From PWXP01 sp040772845 (GTDB taxonomy: Bacteria > Planctomycetota > Planctomycetia > Pirellulales > Thermoguttaceae): 64,000 nt of DNA. Location of the stretch: positions 1 to 64,000 of the forward strand of contig JAXGXG010000002.1 in assembly GCA_040772845.1 (NCBI GenBank), written 5' to 3'. Position 1 is the stretch's first letter. Each line of letters opens with the position of its first letter. Shown here in pieces: positions 15,532 to 24,403 of the stretch. The position numbers were made by a program, and so were the translations under genes. The notes under the pieces are model-generated. The model did no database searches. It had not been told where the DNA came from and saw nothing but the letters and a program-made list of their open reading frames with translations.

Positions 15532-16554
15532 ATGACTCGCTTCAGTTTGAATGGAACAATCGTGTTGCTGGGCAGCCTCACACTGCTTGGCATAACCGGC
15601 GTGGACCAGGCCGACGCCAGGGGGACCGGGCACAGCGGTTCACGGTCGGCGCCCCCGCAGTATCGTACGGTCCGACAGCCAACGCATCCCGGTCAGGTGC
15701 GATCCTATTCAGCGAAAAGCCAGTCGAATCGTGGGGTTTCCGAGGTCCTTTTCGGACCTTTCAATCGGAAAAACCAGCCCAATTCGGGCGGTTCGAGAAG
15801 CCGGCCAAACCGTTCCGTCCAGGCAGTCTCCAACCGATCGGTCCGCAGTCCTTCGGCATCCACCTCGTACCGACAGCGAGTGGCCCGCGACGGCGGCAGC
15901 GACGATGCGAACGGCAACAACTCGAACAGCAGTGGCGGAGGCGGCGACGGAGGCGGTGGCGGGGACAATGGGACCAACTACGAGAACGGTGTGGAAGGCA
16001 TCCCGGGCTCCTACTACGACAATGTCTGGCCCATCTGGAATGAGAATGGGGGCGGTTACATTCATCCGGAAACGGGGCACCCCTATTTGTACGACAACAA
16101 CACGGGCGACTGGTATTACCTCGATATGGATTACATGGACCAACAGCTCGAGGACGAGTACAACCAGGAGAATGACTCAAAAGAGAACCTGAATCCGTCG
16201 AACGATGGAACCGATGAAGTTGAAATCAACTCCGGCGGTACCGATGAAGTTGAAATCAACTCCGGCGGTACCGATGAGGTAAGTGCCAGCAAGGGCGGGC
16301 ATTGGAGTCGCACCATTCGAACGCCGGTAAAGCAGCCGATCCAACCGAATGTGCCACGGTCCGGCAGTTATCGATCCGGCCGACCGGCGACATATCATCG
16401 GCCGACAACCCTGCAGGCGCCTTCGAGCCGCGAGCCCAATCTGCGCTATTATGGGCCGGCCAATCGCTCCACCACATCCTCCCGTCCGAGCGGCGCCAGT
16501 GCCAGCCGTGTGACGCCGAGCAGCAATGGCGGCTCAAGGTTCCGCTCGCGCTAA
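15532..16554 (+). CDS. Secreted low-complexity protein of unknown function
   Basis: A 340-residue protein with a signal peptide (SLNGTIVLLGSLTLLGITG, cut near ADA-RG) and a mature part rich in Ser, Arg, Asn and Gly. A poly-Gly/Asp tract is followed by an aromatic motif (YIHPETGHPYLYDNNTGDWY, reminiscent of OCRE-type Tyr repeats) and two and a half copies of GTDEVEINSG. I do not recognise a family. The ggagg at 15521 suits the ATG at 15532 best; 15529 is also possible. Confidence 0.65.
   Translation: MTRFSLNGTIVLLGSLTLLGITGVDQADARGTGHSGSRSAPPQYRTVRQPTHPGQVRSYSAKSQSNRGVSEVLFGPFNRKNQPNSGGSRSRPNRSVQAVSNRSVRSPSASTSYRQRVARDGGSDDANGNNSNSSGGGGDGGGGGDNGTNYENGVEGIPGSYYDNVWPIWNENGGGYIHPETGHPYLYDNNTGDWYYLDMDYMDQQLEDEYNQENDSKENLNPSNDGTDEVEINSGGTDEVEINSGGTDEVSASKGGHWSRTIRTPVKQPIQPNVPRSGSYRSGRPATYHRPTTLQAPSSREPNLRYYGPANRSTTSSRPSGASASRVTPSSNGGSRFRSR
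16210..16269 (+). repeat. Two perfect 30-bp tandem repeats in a CDS
   Basis: Each unit encodes TDEVEINSGG; the copies are identical and a partial third follows (TDEVSASKGG). Identity at the DNA level points to recent duplication. Confidence 0.85.
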
Positions 16555-16605
16555 CGGGTCACCGCGTGGCCGGCTGCGAACTTGGCATGGGCAAGGGCAC
16601 CCACT

Positions 16606-17922
16606 CTACACCCTGGGGATTTCGTAGCCGGCACGCGGTTTCCTGGCGAAAAAGGCGGCGGCCTGGTCGTCGCCGACGATCTTTTCCGCCTTGGGATCCC
16701 AGCGGATTTCGCGCCCCAGCCGTGCGGCAATGGCGCACAGGTGGCAGGCGTTCATCGTCTGCAGGTGGGTGTAGACGTCGGAAACCGGTAGTCCGCCCTC
16801 GGCGATACAGCGGTAGAAGTTGTTCTTGTGCCCTTCGCACGGCTTCCCTTTGTACAGGGCCGTCAGTTCTTCTTCGCCGAACTTACCCTCGTCCCAGTTC
16901 TGTTCGATGGGCGCGCCGGTGATCCTGCCGCGGTTGACGAAGATGCGGCCTTTGGCGCCTTCGATGAGCAGGCCGTTCTCGCTGCGACTGTCGACGATCA
17001 TTTCCACACCGTCGGCGAACTTGCACTTGATGGCATAATCGTTGGCCGTATTGTAGCAGTCGTCTACCGTGGGCCAGCCGTCTTTGAAGGGTACTGGGTG
17101 CTTGGCGTCGGTTCCGTCGAACGATACCGGCCCGGTTCCTTCGCCGTTGCGGTCCAAGGCCCACAGGGCGATGTCGATATGGTGCGCGCCCCAGTCGGTG
17201 AACTTGCCGCCGGAATACTCATACCACCAGCGGAAGTTGCCATGGCATCGCTGGCGAATATACTCGACCTTGGGCGCCTGCCCGAGCCAGCGATCCCAGT
17301 TCAACTCGGCCGGCGGGGCTTCCTTCGGGAACGGTCCGCCTACGCTGCCGCCGTTGATGCCGATGGTGATGGTCTTGATGTCGCCCAGCAGGCCCTTCTG
17401 CACCATGTTGACCGCGCGGAGGAACTTGTTGCGATCGCTGCGCTGCTGCGTGCCGACAAAGAAGACCTTGTCCTTGTGCTTGTTGCACGCGCGGCGGATC
17501 AGTTGGTTCTCTTCCAGGGTGAGCGTCAGCGGCTTCTGGCAGAAGACGTGCTTGCCGGCCTCGAGGGCTTCGATGCAGATCTTCGTATGCCAGTGATCGG
17601 TCGTGACGCAACTGATCACATCGATGTCTTTGCGATCGAGCACCTGGCGGTAATCGGTGTATTCGTCGCCCTTGCCGCCGTTGTGTTTCTTCGCTTCGGC
17701 GATTTGGCGCGTGTCCACGTCGCAGAGGGCCACAACGTCGCCGAAGTGGCGGTGGCCGCCCATATCGCCGCGGCCCATGCCGCCCAGGCCGATACAACCG
17801 ATGACCGGCCGGTCATTCGGAGAGTCGTTGCCGAAGGCCCTTCGCGTCGAAGTGAAATACGGTACCGTCGCCATGGCGCCGGCCGCTGCCGATCTCTTCA
17901 GAAACTCACGTCGCGTGGTCAT
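16606..17922 (-). CDS. Gfo/Idh/MocA oxidoreductase, TAT signal
   Basis: The 438-residue protein starts with a twin-arginine signal (MTTRREFLKRSAAAGAMA), then a Rossmann fold (IGCIGLGGMGRGDMG, VVALCDVD), TTDHWH and the family's EKP-type motif as FCQKPLTL (Glu replaced by Gln). The C-terminal sheet domain contains GNFRWWYEYSGGKFTDWG and H-x-D (AHHIDIALWAL). Members oxidise or reduce sugars or cyclitols with bound NAD(P). It is transcribed alone, convergent with the protein at 15532 and divergent from the next oxidoreductase. Substrate unknown. Confidence 0.92.
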   Translation of the reverse strand: MTTRREFLKRSAAAGAMATVPYFTSTRRAFGNDSPNDRPVIGCIGLGGMGRGDMGGHRHFGDVVALCDVDTRQIAEAKKHNGGKGDEYTDYRQVLDRKDIDVISCVTTDHWHTKICIEALEAGKHVFCQKPLTLTLEENQLIRRACNKHKDKVFFVGTQQRSDRNKFLRAVNMVQKGLLGDIKTITIGINGGSVGGPFPKEAPPAELNWDRWLGQAPKVEYIRQRCHGNFRWWYEYSGGKFTDWGAHHIDIALWALDRNGEGTGPVSFDGTDAKHPVPFKDGWPTVDDCYNTANDYAIKCKFADGVEMIVDSRSENGLLIEGAKGRIFVNRGRITGAPIEQNWDEGKFGEEELTALYKGKPCEGHKNNFYRCIAEGGLPVSDVYTHLQTMNACHLCAIAARLGREIRWDPKAEKIVGDDQAAAFFARKPRAGYEIPRV

Positions 17923-18544
17923 GGAAAGGCTCCTGTTGTTGGGCTGGTCTTAACCTGATTGGTAGAAGTGGGCGGTGTCTTCGGAAATCCAAAGGTGCGC
18001 CGAAGGTTTTGTATGGGATGCTTCGGAAAGTGGTGTACTGCAGGTGCGCGGCGGACTGACCCGGCGGGAAGCCGGCTGAAAAGTCCATGTCTGCGCAAAA
18101 GTCAGTCTAGTCGCCCACAATCCTGGGGTCAACAGGCACAACGGCCGGTGCGTGGCAAGAGTCCTTGGTGAAGGGGTGGCACATCGCCTGAGGTGCCGCA
18201 GGGCGCGATTATGGCGACGTTTCCCCTCCCGGACTTGTTCCGGGGGATCGGTGACGGCCCAGGGCAAGCCCAGCATTGATTCGTTTCATGCCAAGCGATT
18301 GCTTAAGCCAAGCCTACCCGGAAATCTCGCCAGACCTGCATTTCCGCGATGCTTGACATCTCCGATTCGGCCGTGTAGCTTTGATCGTATGCGGTATCGT
18401 GATAATACCCCACAAGAGCGTCTTCCCGATCGAATTCGGGCCGTGGCGGTATCCGGACGGTGGAGATCGTAGCCAGTTGAAGCACAAGACCGGGGCCATG
18501 CGAGGCCCTGTGGAATTGGAACACGAATCCCAAGGAGTCTTTTG
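17923..18544. other. Divergent 622-bp intergenic region
   Basis: Between two divergent oxidoreductase genes. No gene or RNA is supported and no striking repeat is seen; both promoters must lie here. The aaggag at 18532 is the ribosome site of the right-hand gene. Confidence 0.4.
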
Positions 18545-19885
18545 ATGAAAGTCAAGAACTCGACGATGACGCGGCGGCGGTTTCTCGGAAGAGTTGCCGG
18601 CGCCGGCGCGGTATTGGCCGCTCCGATGTTCGTTCCGGGGCCGGTATTCGGCAAGGATGGCGGCGTGGCCGCCAGCGAGCGGATTACGGTGGGCGGCATC
18701 GGAATCAACGGCCGGGGCGCCTATGTGCTCCGTGCGCTGTTGACATTGCCAGACACGCGGTTCCTGGCCGTGTGCGATGTGCGGGCCGACCGGCAGAAGG
18801 CCGTCAAGGAGTTGGTCGATGCCAACTACGGCAATCAGGATTGCGCCACGTATCGCGACCTTCGCGAATTGCTCGCGCGAAAGGACATCGACGCCGTGTT
18901 GATCGCCACGGGCGACCGATGGCACACGTTGGCCTCGGTTATGGCGGCAAAGGCAGGCAAGGACGTCTATTGCGAGAAGCCCTGTTCCATGTCCATGCAG
19001 GAAAGCCAGGTCCTGGCCGAGACCATGCGGCGCTACGGGCGGGTGTTTCAGGTCGGAACACAGCGACGAAGCATCGACAGTTTCCGATTTGCGGTCGATT
19101 TGGCGCGGAGCGGCAAGCTGGGAAGACTCCAGACGCTGCACGCCTCGCTCGCCTTCTATGGCGGAGGGCCCAATGGAGAACACGTGCGTCACGATTGGCT
19201 TCCAGCCGAACCGGAACCACCCAAGGAAACCTTGGACTGGAACCTCTGGCTGGGACCGGCTCCCTGGCGGCCGTTCAACCGCGCCTACGCGGCCAATACG
19301 ATGGGATGGCTGAGCCATTTCGATTTCAATGCCGGGGGCGGGCTGTTGAATTGGGCCAGCCACACCGTCGATCTGTGCCAGTGGGCCAATCAGGCCGACG
19401 GCACGACGCCAATCGAGTTCGAACCGGTCGGCCCCCAGCGCGGGCCTGCGGCCAAATGCGTTGTGCACGGCCGCTACGCCAATGGCGTGAAGCTGGTGAT
19501 GCGCCCCTGCGACGATAAGGACTGGCTTCCGCTCGGGTCGTGCCAGGTGCGATTCGAAGGCGACGAAGGCTGGGTGGAGACGGGCGACAGCAACGAGGTG
19601 GCCCTCTATCCGGAGACGTTGCGCACGGAACGGAAGGTCTTCGAGAAGGTGGGAACGTTCCCCGTATCGCACCTGCGGAACTTCTTCGACTGTGTGAAAT
19701 CCCGGGCCCAGCCGGTTACCAACGCCGACATCGCCCGCTCTTCGCACGTGGCCTCGCATGCGGCGGCCATTGCCTGGATGCTCGACCGCAAGGTGCAATT
19801 CGATCCGTCGAAAGAGGCGTTCGTCGGCGACGACGAGGCCAATCACATGCGAACGCGCCCCATGCGCGAGTCGTGGCACATGTAA
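18545..19885 (+). CDS. Gfo/Idh/MocA oxidoreductase, TAT signal
   Basis: A 446-residue protein with a TAT signal (MTRRRFLGRVAGAGAVLA), Rossmann motif GGIGINGRGAYVLRAL, and the intact motif YCEKPCSMSM with the catalytic-site Lys. It contains the subgroup sequence LDWNLWLGPAPWRPFNRAY. The closest relative in this window is the gene at 33892-35271 (shares LDWDLWLGPSPWRPFNHR). It is followed 65 bp later by a HEAT-repeat gene, the same order as at 35271-31896. Start chosen at the ATG with aaggag 7 nt upstream. Confidence 0.92.
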   Translation: MKVKNSTMTRRRFLGRVAGAGAVLAAPMFVPGPVFGKDGGVAASERITVGGIGINGRGAYVLRALLTLPDTRFLAVCDVRADRQKAVKELVDANYGNQDCATYRDLRELLARKDIDAVLIATGDRWHTLASVMAAKAGKDVYCEKPCSMSMQESQVLAETMRRYGRVFQVGTQRRSIDSFRFAVDLARSGKLGRLQTLHASLAFYGGGPNGEHVRHDWLPAEPEPPKETLDWNLWLGPAPWRPFNRAYAANTMGWLSHFDFNAGGGLLNWASHTVDLCQWANQADGTTPIEFEPVGPQRGPAAKCVVHGRYANGVKLVMRPCDDKDWLPLGSCQVRFEGDEGWVETGDSNEVALYPETLRTERKVFEKVGTFPVSHLRNFFDCVKSRAQPVTNADIARSSHVASHAAAIAWMLDRKVQFDPSKEAFVGDDEANHMRTRPMRESWHM

Positions 19886-19950
19886 TGGCTTCCCGGAAGG
19901 TGTTTCCAGGATTGAGTTCATGACAACGAAAGCGAGAAGGTGGAACCACG

Positions 19951-21954
19951 ATGACCAGTTTCCGAAACGTGTCTGCAATCCTTGCCGCAGCTTTTCTCAT
20001 GGCCACAGCGACCGCGGTCGTGTGGGGCCAGGATGCGGTGTCGGTTCCTCGAAATGACGCCGCAGGCAATGGCGAGGTGGCCCGGCTTGTCGCCGTTTTG
20101 CAGTCGGACGCCGCCCCGTTCGAGAAGGCCAAGGCCTGCCAACACCTGGCGCGCATCGGGAACAAGGAGGCGGTGCCTGCCTTGGCCGCGCTGTTGGCCG
20201 ACGAGCGGCTGAGCACCTACGCCCGGTTCGGCCTGGAGCCGATCGCCGATCCGAGCGTCGACGCCGCATTTCGCGCGGCGCTGGAAACATTGCATGGCGA
20301 TCGTCTGATCGGGGTAATCCACTCGGTCGGCTTTCGTCGCGATCGGGACGCAGTGCCTGCCTTGACCCGCCTGGCAGCCGATCCGGCTCCGGAGATCGCT
20401 TCCCGGGCCTTGGCCGCGCTTGGCGAAATCGCCACACCCGAGGCCGTGGAGACGCTTGAGCAATCGCTTGCTGGCGATGTGGCTACGGTGCGTGCCGCGG
20501 CGGCCGATGCCTGCCTGGTCGGCGGCGAGCGGCTCTTGGCCCAGGGCAAGCGAGACGAGGCTGTGCGGCTGTACGATGCAGTTCGCCGCGCGGACGCGCC
20601 CCAGGAGGCTCGCGTCGCCGCCACGCGCGGGGCAATACTGGCTCGGGAGATTGGCGGCGTACCGCTGCTGCTGGAGCAATTGAAGACCGGTGACGAAGCC
20701 ATGATCGACATGGCGCTGAGGGTAAGCCGCGAGCTTCCAGGAAGTGACGTAACCACATCGCTGGTCGCAGAACTGGACCGTCTGCCGCCGGAACTGCAGG
20801 TGCGGCTGATCTGTGCGATTGGCGATCGCCAGGACGCGGCCGCGCTGCCGGCGATGCGCCAACGGGCCGCCGGCGGACCGGAAGAAGTCCGTTCGGCCGC
20901 CATGTACGTTCTGGGGCAGTTGGGAGATGCTTCGGCCGTGCCGATCCTTCTGGAGGCGGCCTTGTCGGGCGAGTCGGCGCTCGGTCAGACGGCCCAGGAG
21001 AGCCTGAAGAAACTGCCCGGCAGCGCCGTGGACGAGGCAATCCTGGCGAAACTGGAGCAGGCCGATCCTGAAACCCGTGTCGTTCTGCTCGGGCTTGTCG
21101 GCCGATTGGCGATTACCGGGGCCATGCCTGCGGTTCTGCGGGCGGCGGACGCTCCGGAGGAACCGGTCCGCCTTGCGGCCATTGCGGCGCTTGGACGAAT
21201 CATCGGCTTGAAGGAACTCGCGATTCTGACCGATCGTCTTCTGCAGGCCAGGTCGCCCCAAGAGACGGCCGCGGCGGAAGAGGCCCTGAAGATCGCGATT
21301 CCAAGGATGCCCGATCCGGATGCGTGTGTCGGCATTCTCTCGGAGCGTTTGCCGAACGCGCCGGTCGCGTCGAAGTGCTTCGTGATCGAATTGATCGGCT
21401 CGATCGGAGGGGAGCCGGCGCTTGCGGTGGTCGCGGCCGCCGCCGGCGATTCCAACGAGGATCTTCAGGATGCAGCCACGCGAGCCCTGGGGACATGGAA
21501 GGATGCCACGGCGGCCCCCGAATTGCTCAAGCTGGCCAAGACGCTTCCGACCGAAAAGTTCCGGGTGCGCACGCTGCGCGGCTATCTTCGTATTGCCCAA
21601 CAGATGAAGCTGTCCGACGAGCAGAAGCTGGCAATGTGCGACGAGGCGCTGGCAGCCGCCCAACGTGACGAGGAGCGGCGACTGGCGTTGAACGTCTTGA
21701 GCCACGTGCCGTCGGCTAAGGCGCTTTCGAGGGTCACGCCCCACCTGGCCAATCCGAGTCTCGCAGAAGATGCGGCGACCGCCGCACTGGCTATTAGCGA
21801 GAAGATCGTCCAGAGCCAGCCTCGCCCGGTTGCCGAGGCCATGCGGCAGGTGCTCAATAGTGGCGTGAGCCCCGAAAAGACCACCCGAGCCAAGTCGCTC
21901 GAAAAGACGGCAACCGCAAAGCTCGGGGGCGGCGCCAAGACGCCTGCACCGTGA
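19951..21954 (+). CDS. Secreted HEAT-repeat protein
   Basis: The 667-residue protein has a signal peptide (AILAAAFLMATATAVVWG) and a long array of roughly 30-residue helical repeats (for example DAVPALTRLAADPAPEIASR, VRLAAIAALGRIIGLKELAI), the HEAT/PBS-lyase type used as a binding scaffold. It is paralogous over its whole length to 31896-33863; both contain ACQHLA/ACKRLA near the start and a shared RIRSLRGYIRIA-like segment (here RVRTLRGYLRIAQQMKL) near residue 545. No enzymatic domain is visible. Confidence 0.88.
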   Translation: MTSFRNVSAILAAAFLMATATAVVWGQDAVSVPRNDAAGNGEVARLVAVLQSDAAPFEKAKACQHLARIGNKEAVPALAALLADERLSTYARFGLEPIADPSVDAAFRAALETLHGDRLIGVIHSVGFRRDRDAVPALTRLAADPAPEIASRALAALGEIATPEAVETLEQSLAGDVATVRAAAADACLVGGERLLAQGKRDEAVRLYDAVRRADAPQEARVAATRGAILAREIGGVPLLLEQLKTGDEAMIDMALRVSRELPGSDVTTSLVAELDRLPPELQVRLICAIGDRQDAAALPAMRQRAAGGPEEVRSAAMYVLGQLGDASAVPILLEAALSGESALGQTAQESLKKLPGSAVDEAILAKLEQADPETRVVLLGLVGRLAITGAMPAVLRAADAPEEPVRLAAIAALGRIIGLKELAILTDRLLQARSPQETAAAEEALKIAIPRMPDPDACVGILSERLPNAPVASKCFVIELIGSIGGEPALAVVAAAAGDSNEDLQDAATRALGTWKDATAAPELLKLAKTLPTEKFRVRTLRGYLRIAQQMKLSDEQKLAMCDEALAAAQRDEERRLALNVLSHVPSAKALSRVTPHLANPSLAEDAATAALAISEKIVQSQPRPVAEAMRQVLNSGVSPEKTTRAKSLEKTATAKLGGGAKTPAP

Positions 21955-22345
21955 ATTGCGGTGATCGTGTCCGATTGATCAGTTGGTTGTCGTGATGGAA
22001 CCGGGAAGGAATCCCGCGGGCCGGTCGAAGATGCCCACGGCTTGTCCGCGGGAGGTTCACGTTCGATGCTACGGGTACCGCCCTGCCCCGCTCCGTACTT
22101 GGCATCCCGTCCTTCGGCGGCTTTAGCCGCCGAAGGATGCCGGAGGAAGGTTTTATCAGAGATGCCGCGGTGTAGCAGAGAACGCGAGACTTCCCCGGGC
22201 AAGCCGGGAGCATCTTCTTTGATTGACGCTTGCCTTCCCAGCCCCGGAGCACGTTAGCCTATAAGGGCGCACGCTGACTGGGGCATTGGACTGCCGAGCC
22301 AAGGAATTTCGTGTACCGTCCCAGTTCTGACAAAGCTACATAAGG
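21955..22345. other. Intergenic stretch after the HEAT gene
   Basis: No gene is supported; the only structure noted is the hairpin at 22111-22136. Confidence 0.4.
22111..22136. terminator. Perfect GC-rich hairpin
   Basis: CCTTCGGCGG pairs with CCGCCGAAGG around CTTTAG. It has no T-run, so termination is only suggested by position after the HEAT-repeat gene. Confidence 0.4.
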
Positions 22346-22627
22346 ATGGGAAATGTATCCGGTCGATACTCGCAATCGAAATGGAAGCCTTTGCATGGAG
22401 GTAGAAACGTTGGCTGGGTGGCTACAGTATTACCAAGTGCTCTTCCGAATGGTGCTGGCCGCGGGGTGCGGGTTTGTTACGTGTATTTTGAAGAATTCGG
22501 TCTTGTCCTGCTTGTGATTGCCTACGATCACAATGAGAAGGACAATCTATCACCCGAAGAAAAGGAAGGGATTAAACAATACATAGCGAAAAGTAGAAAA
22601 TGGCTCTCAAAGAGGCATTACAAATAG
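22346..22627 (+). pseudogene. RelE/HigB-type toxin, only C-terminal half recognisable
   Basis: From about residue 35, ALPNGAGRGVRVCYVYFEEF, then VLLVIAYDHNEKDNLSPEEK and a basic tail match the C-terminal half of RelE/ParE-superfamily toxins (HigB type). The first 30 residues do not look like the family's start, suggesting replacement or a frameshift. An HTH antitoxin gene follows 100 bp later in the order toxin-antitoxin, typical of higBA. Confidence 0.6.
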
Positions 22628-22726
22628 CCGAGAAATCGGCCATGGCTCTTGAGTTTGAGCTATAGCGCACAAATGAAGTATTGAGTACCAATTTAAGCAA
22701 TGTATGGAATAGAGGATTGAAGCACC

Positions 22727-23083
22727 ATGACCATGACAGTTGGCGAGAAGATTACCAAGAGGTTGGCTGCGTTCGCGGCAGCACTTGAGGACGACAAGAC
22801 TGTCACGGAGCGTTTTACTTGCCGCCGAATTACTTTGGACCTTCGGCCGCAGCCGTACGATCCGAAGCTGGTAAAGGATACTCGGGCATTGCTCGGGCTC
22901 AGTCAGTCGCTCTTTGCGAAGTTCTTGGGGGTGTCTATCAAGAGTGTAAGTGCTTGGGAGCGTGGATCGAAAAGCCCCAGAGATATTGCCTGTCGGTTCA
23001 TGGATGAAATAAGGGAAAATCCGTCTTATTGGAAGGAAAGACTCAGCAGTATTGCTCAACCGGCTGTGAAGTCGCGACTTTGA
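22727..23083 (+). CDS. HigA-like antitoxin with Cro/C1-type HTH
   Basis: A 118-residue protein with a helix-turn-helix at about 50-95 (VKDTRALLGLSQSLFAKFLG followed by VSIKSVSAWERGSKSPRDIA), the pattern of HigA/XRE antitoxins that bind their own promoter. The tail (YWKERLSSIAQPAVKSRL) is repeated as a fragment at 24271-24345. With its partner toxin degraded it may be an orphan. Confidence 0.85.
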   Translation: MTMTVGEKITKRLAAFAAALEDDKTVTERFTCRRITLDLRPQPYDPKLVKDTRALLGLSQSLFAKFLGVSIKSVSAWERGSKSPRDIACRFMDEIRENPSYWKERLSSIAQPAVKSRL

Positions 23084-23105
23084 GCCGAAGATACTGAGCT
23101 GTTAC

Positions 23106-23263
23106 AGTGTTGTGCGCCGTTGCGCGGCATATGCCCGGTAACGCGTGGGTGAAGAGAGAGTGTGATTACGGTTCCAGGAGGAAGACGGCGGTTGCGTATT
23201 GGGCGAGGTCGTTCTGGAAGTGGTCGATGTTCTGGCCGATGAGGGTCTCGGTCGTGATCTCGG
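23106..23263 (-). repeat. Duplicate of the 3' end of the GH42-like gene
   Basis: About 158 bp match 26161-26318, the last 33 codons of the GH42-like gene and 60 bp beyond its stop, with scattered substitutions and no frame break (ETLIGQNIDHFQNDLAQYAT here). It joins directly to a transposase remnant on the right. Confidence 0.85.
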
Positions 23264-23284
23264 GGTGATGTCGGGGGCGGGCTT

Positions 23285-23523
23285 GCATTTTACACTTTAA
23301 GGGGATGCCGCCGTAATGGAGCCCTACCGTCCTGGCACTCTCGCCCGTCAGTATGCAGGAGAATTTCACCGCCACGGACTTGTCCATGCCAGCCCGTCGG
23401 ACGTGCTGCTTCCATTGCTCGGGATCAATTCGGCATCGCTCGGCGACGCGGCCGTCGCCTGTTGCTTCGGGAAGTGACGTGGTAAACCGCATCCGGAAAG
23501 TTCAACCGCAGCACCCGCGCCAC
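23285..23523 (-). pseudogene. RAYT transposase remnant with large internal deletion
   Basis: On the minus strand the start (VARVLRLNFPDAVYHVTS) is joined to the C-terminal helix-turn-helix part (VAERCRIDPEQWKQHVRRAG, SARTVGLHYGGI) of the same family as the element at 704-1710. The whole catalytic region is deleted. The sequence ends in a copy of the element's terminal repeat near 23283-23300. Confidence 0.8.
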
Positions 23524-23714
23524 GTTCTCAGCCTACCATAAGTCCTCGCCGCACGAACTAGGTGTCACACGCACGCGGCGGGCCTCCCACCCTAGGAGGC
23601 AGCGGCCTGGATTGGCGGCGCAAGCAGAGTTTGCCATACTGCGCCACGGTTGCCGCATTCTGAATCGCACCCACGAGCAGTCGCATCTTATCGCTCGACG
23701 AAAGGAATCCCATC

Positions 23715-24257
23715 GTGAGTTTCGGAACATGGATGATCGTGCTACCGTTGGCGTCAACCGGCCGGTACGGCGCCGCCCGCGAGGCCCTTGAGCAGATCGA
23801 TCCGCAAGAGATCGAATGGAAGCAAGACGCTCGCGAAATCATAGAAATGTGCCGCAGCCAAGACCAGGAGTTCGGCAAGAGGGCGTTTGTTGAGAGGCTG
23901 TCGTTCGCCGCCTATGCGCCGAATCCGTATGCTCCCTGGCGGGCGTCGCTTCTTAAGGCAGGCGACAGTGTTCTCTTGCTCATCTATGCCGGGGACTGGC
24001 GGCGAGCAGAGGCGGATGCCGAAGCGCACGGCGGCCCTTCGCATCGCGCCTTGGCATGGCTTCAGCTCGCCTGGGAGCACCACGACCGCGGGCGGCCCGA
24101 AGCATGTGATCGGGCGATTGCCAAAGCAGTTGAACACCTTCAATCGGCCTCCGATTTCAACAGGAAGGCCGACGGCTACTGCCTGCTTGCCGACCTTTGC
24201 GTCGGCGCCGCCGGCGGTTTGCAGAAACGCAAGCTTTCGGCGAGGTTACATAAGTGA
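23715..24257 (+). CDS. Hypothetical protein, probably truncated at its C-terminus
   Basis: The 180-residue frame begins with GTG behind an aaagga ribosome site and reads GRYGAAREALEQIDPQEIEW, then EADAEAHGGPSHRALAWLQL and HDRGRPEACDRAIAKAVEHL, helical and TPR-like. I do not recognise a family. It runs into a duplicated antitoxin fragment at 24271, so the original 3' end may be missing. Confidence 0.5.
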   Translation: MSFGTWMIVLPLASTGRYGAAREALEQIDPQEIEWKQDAREIIEMCRSQDQEFGKRAFVERLSFAAYAPNPYAPWRASLLKAGDSVLLLIYAGDWRRAEADAEAHGGPSHRALAWLQLAWEHHDRGRPEACDRAIAKAVEHLQSASDFNRKADGYCLLADLCVGAAGGLQKRKLSARLHK

Positions 24258-24270
24258 CGTTTTGTTCTTG

Positions 24271-24345
24271 GATGAAACAGAGGAAGACCCGGCTTGTTGG
24301 AAGGAGAGACTCAGCAGTCTTGCCCAACCGGTTGTGAAGTCATGA
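24271..24345 (+). pseudogene. Duplicate of HTH antitoxin 3' end
   Basis: These 75 nt correspond to 23003-23083, encoding DETEEDPACWKERLSSLAQP against DEIRENPSYWKERLSSIAQP in the intact gene. It has no upstream part and its own TGA. Confidence 0.8.
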
Positions 24346-24403
24346 CGTCGATGCGATTGTCATGTCACGCGAAACAGGGAGACGCGTCGGGGGGAACATA
24401 GGC

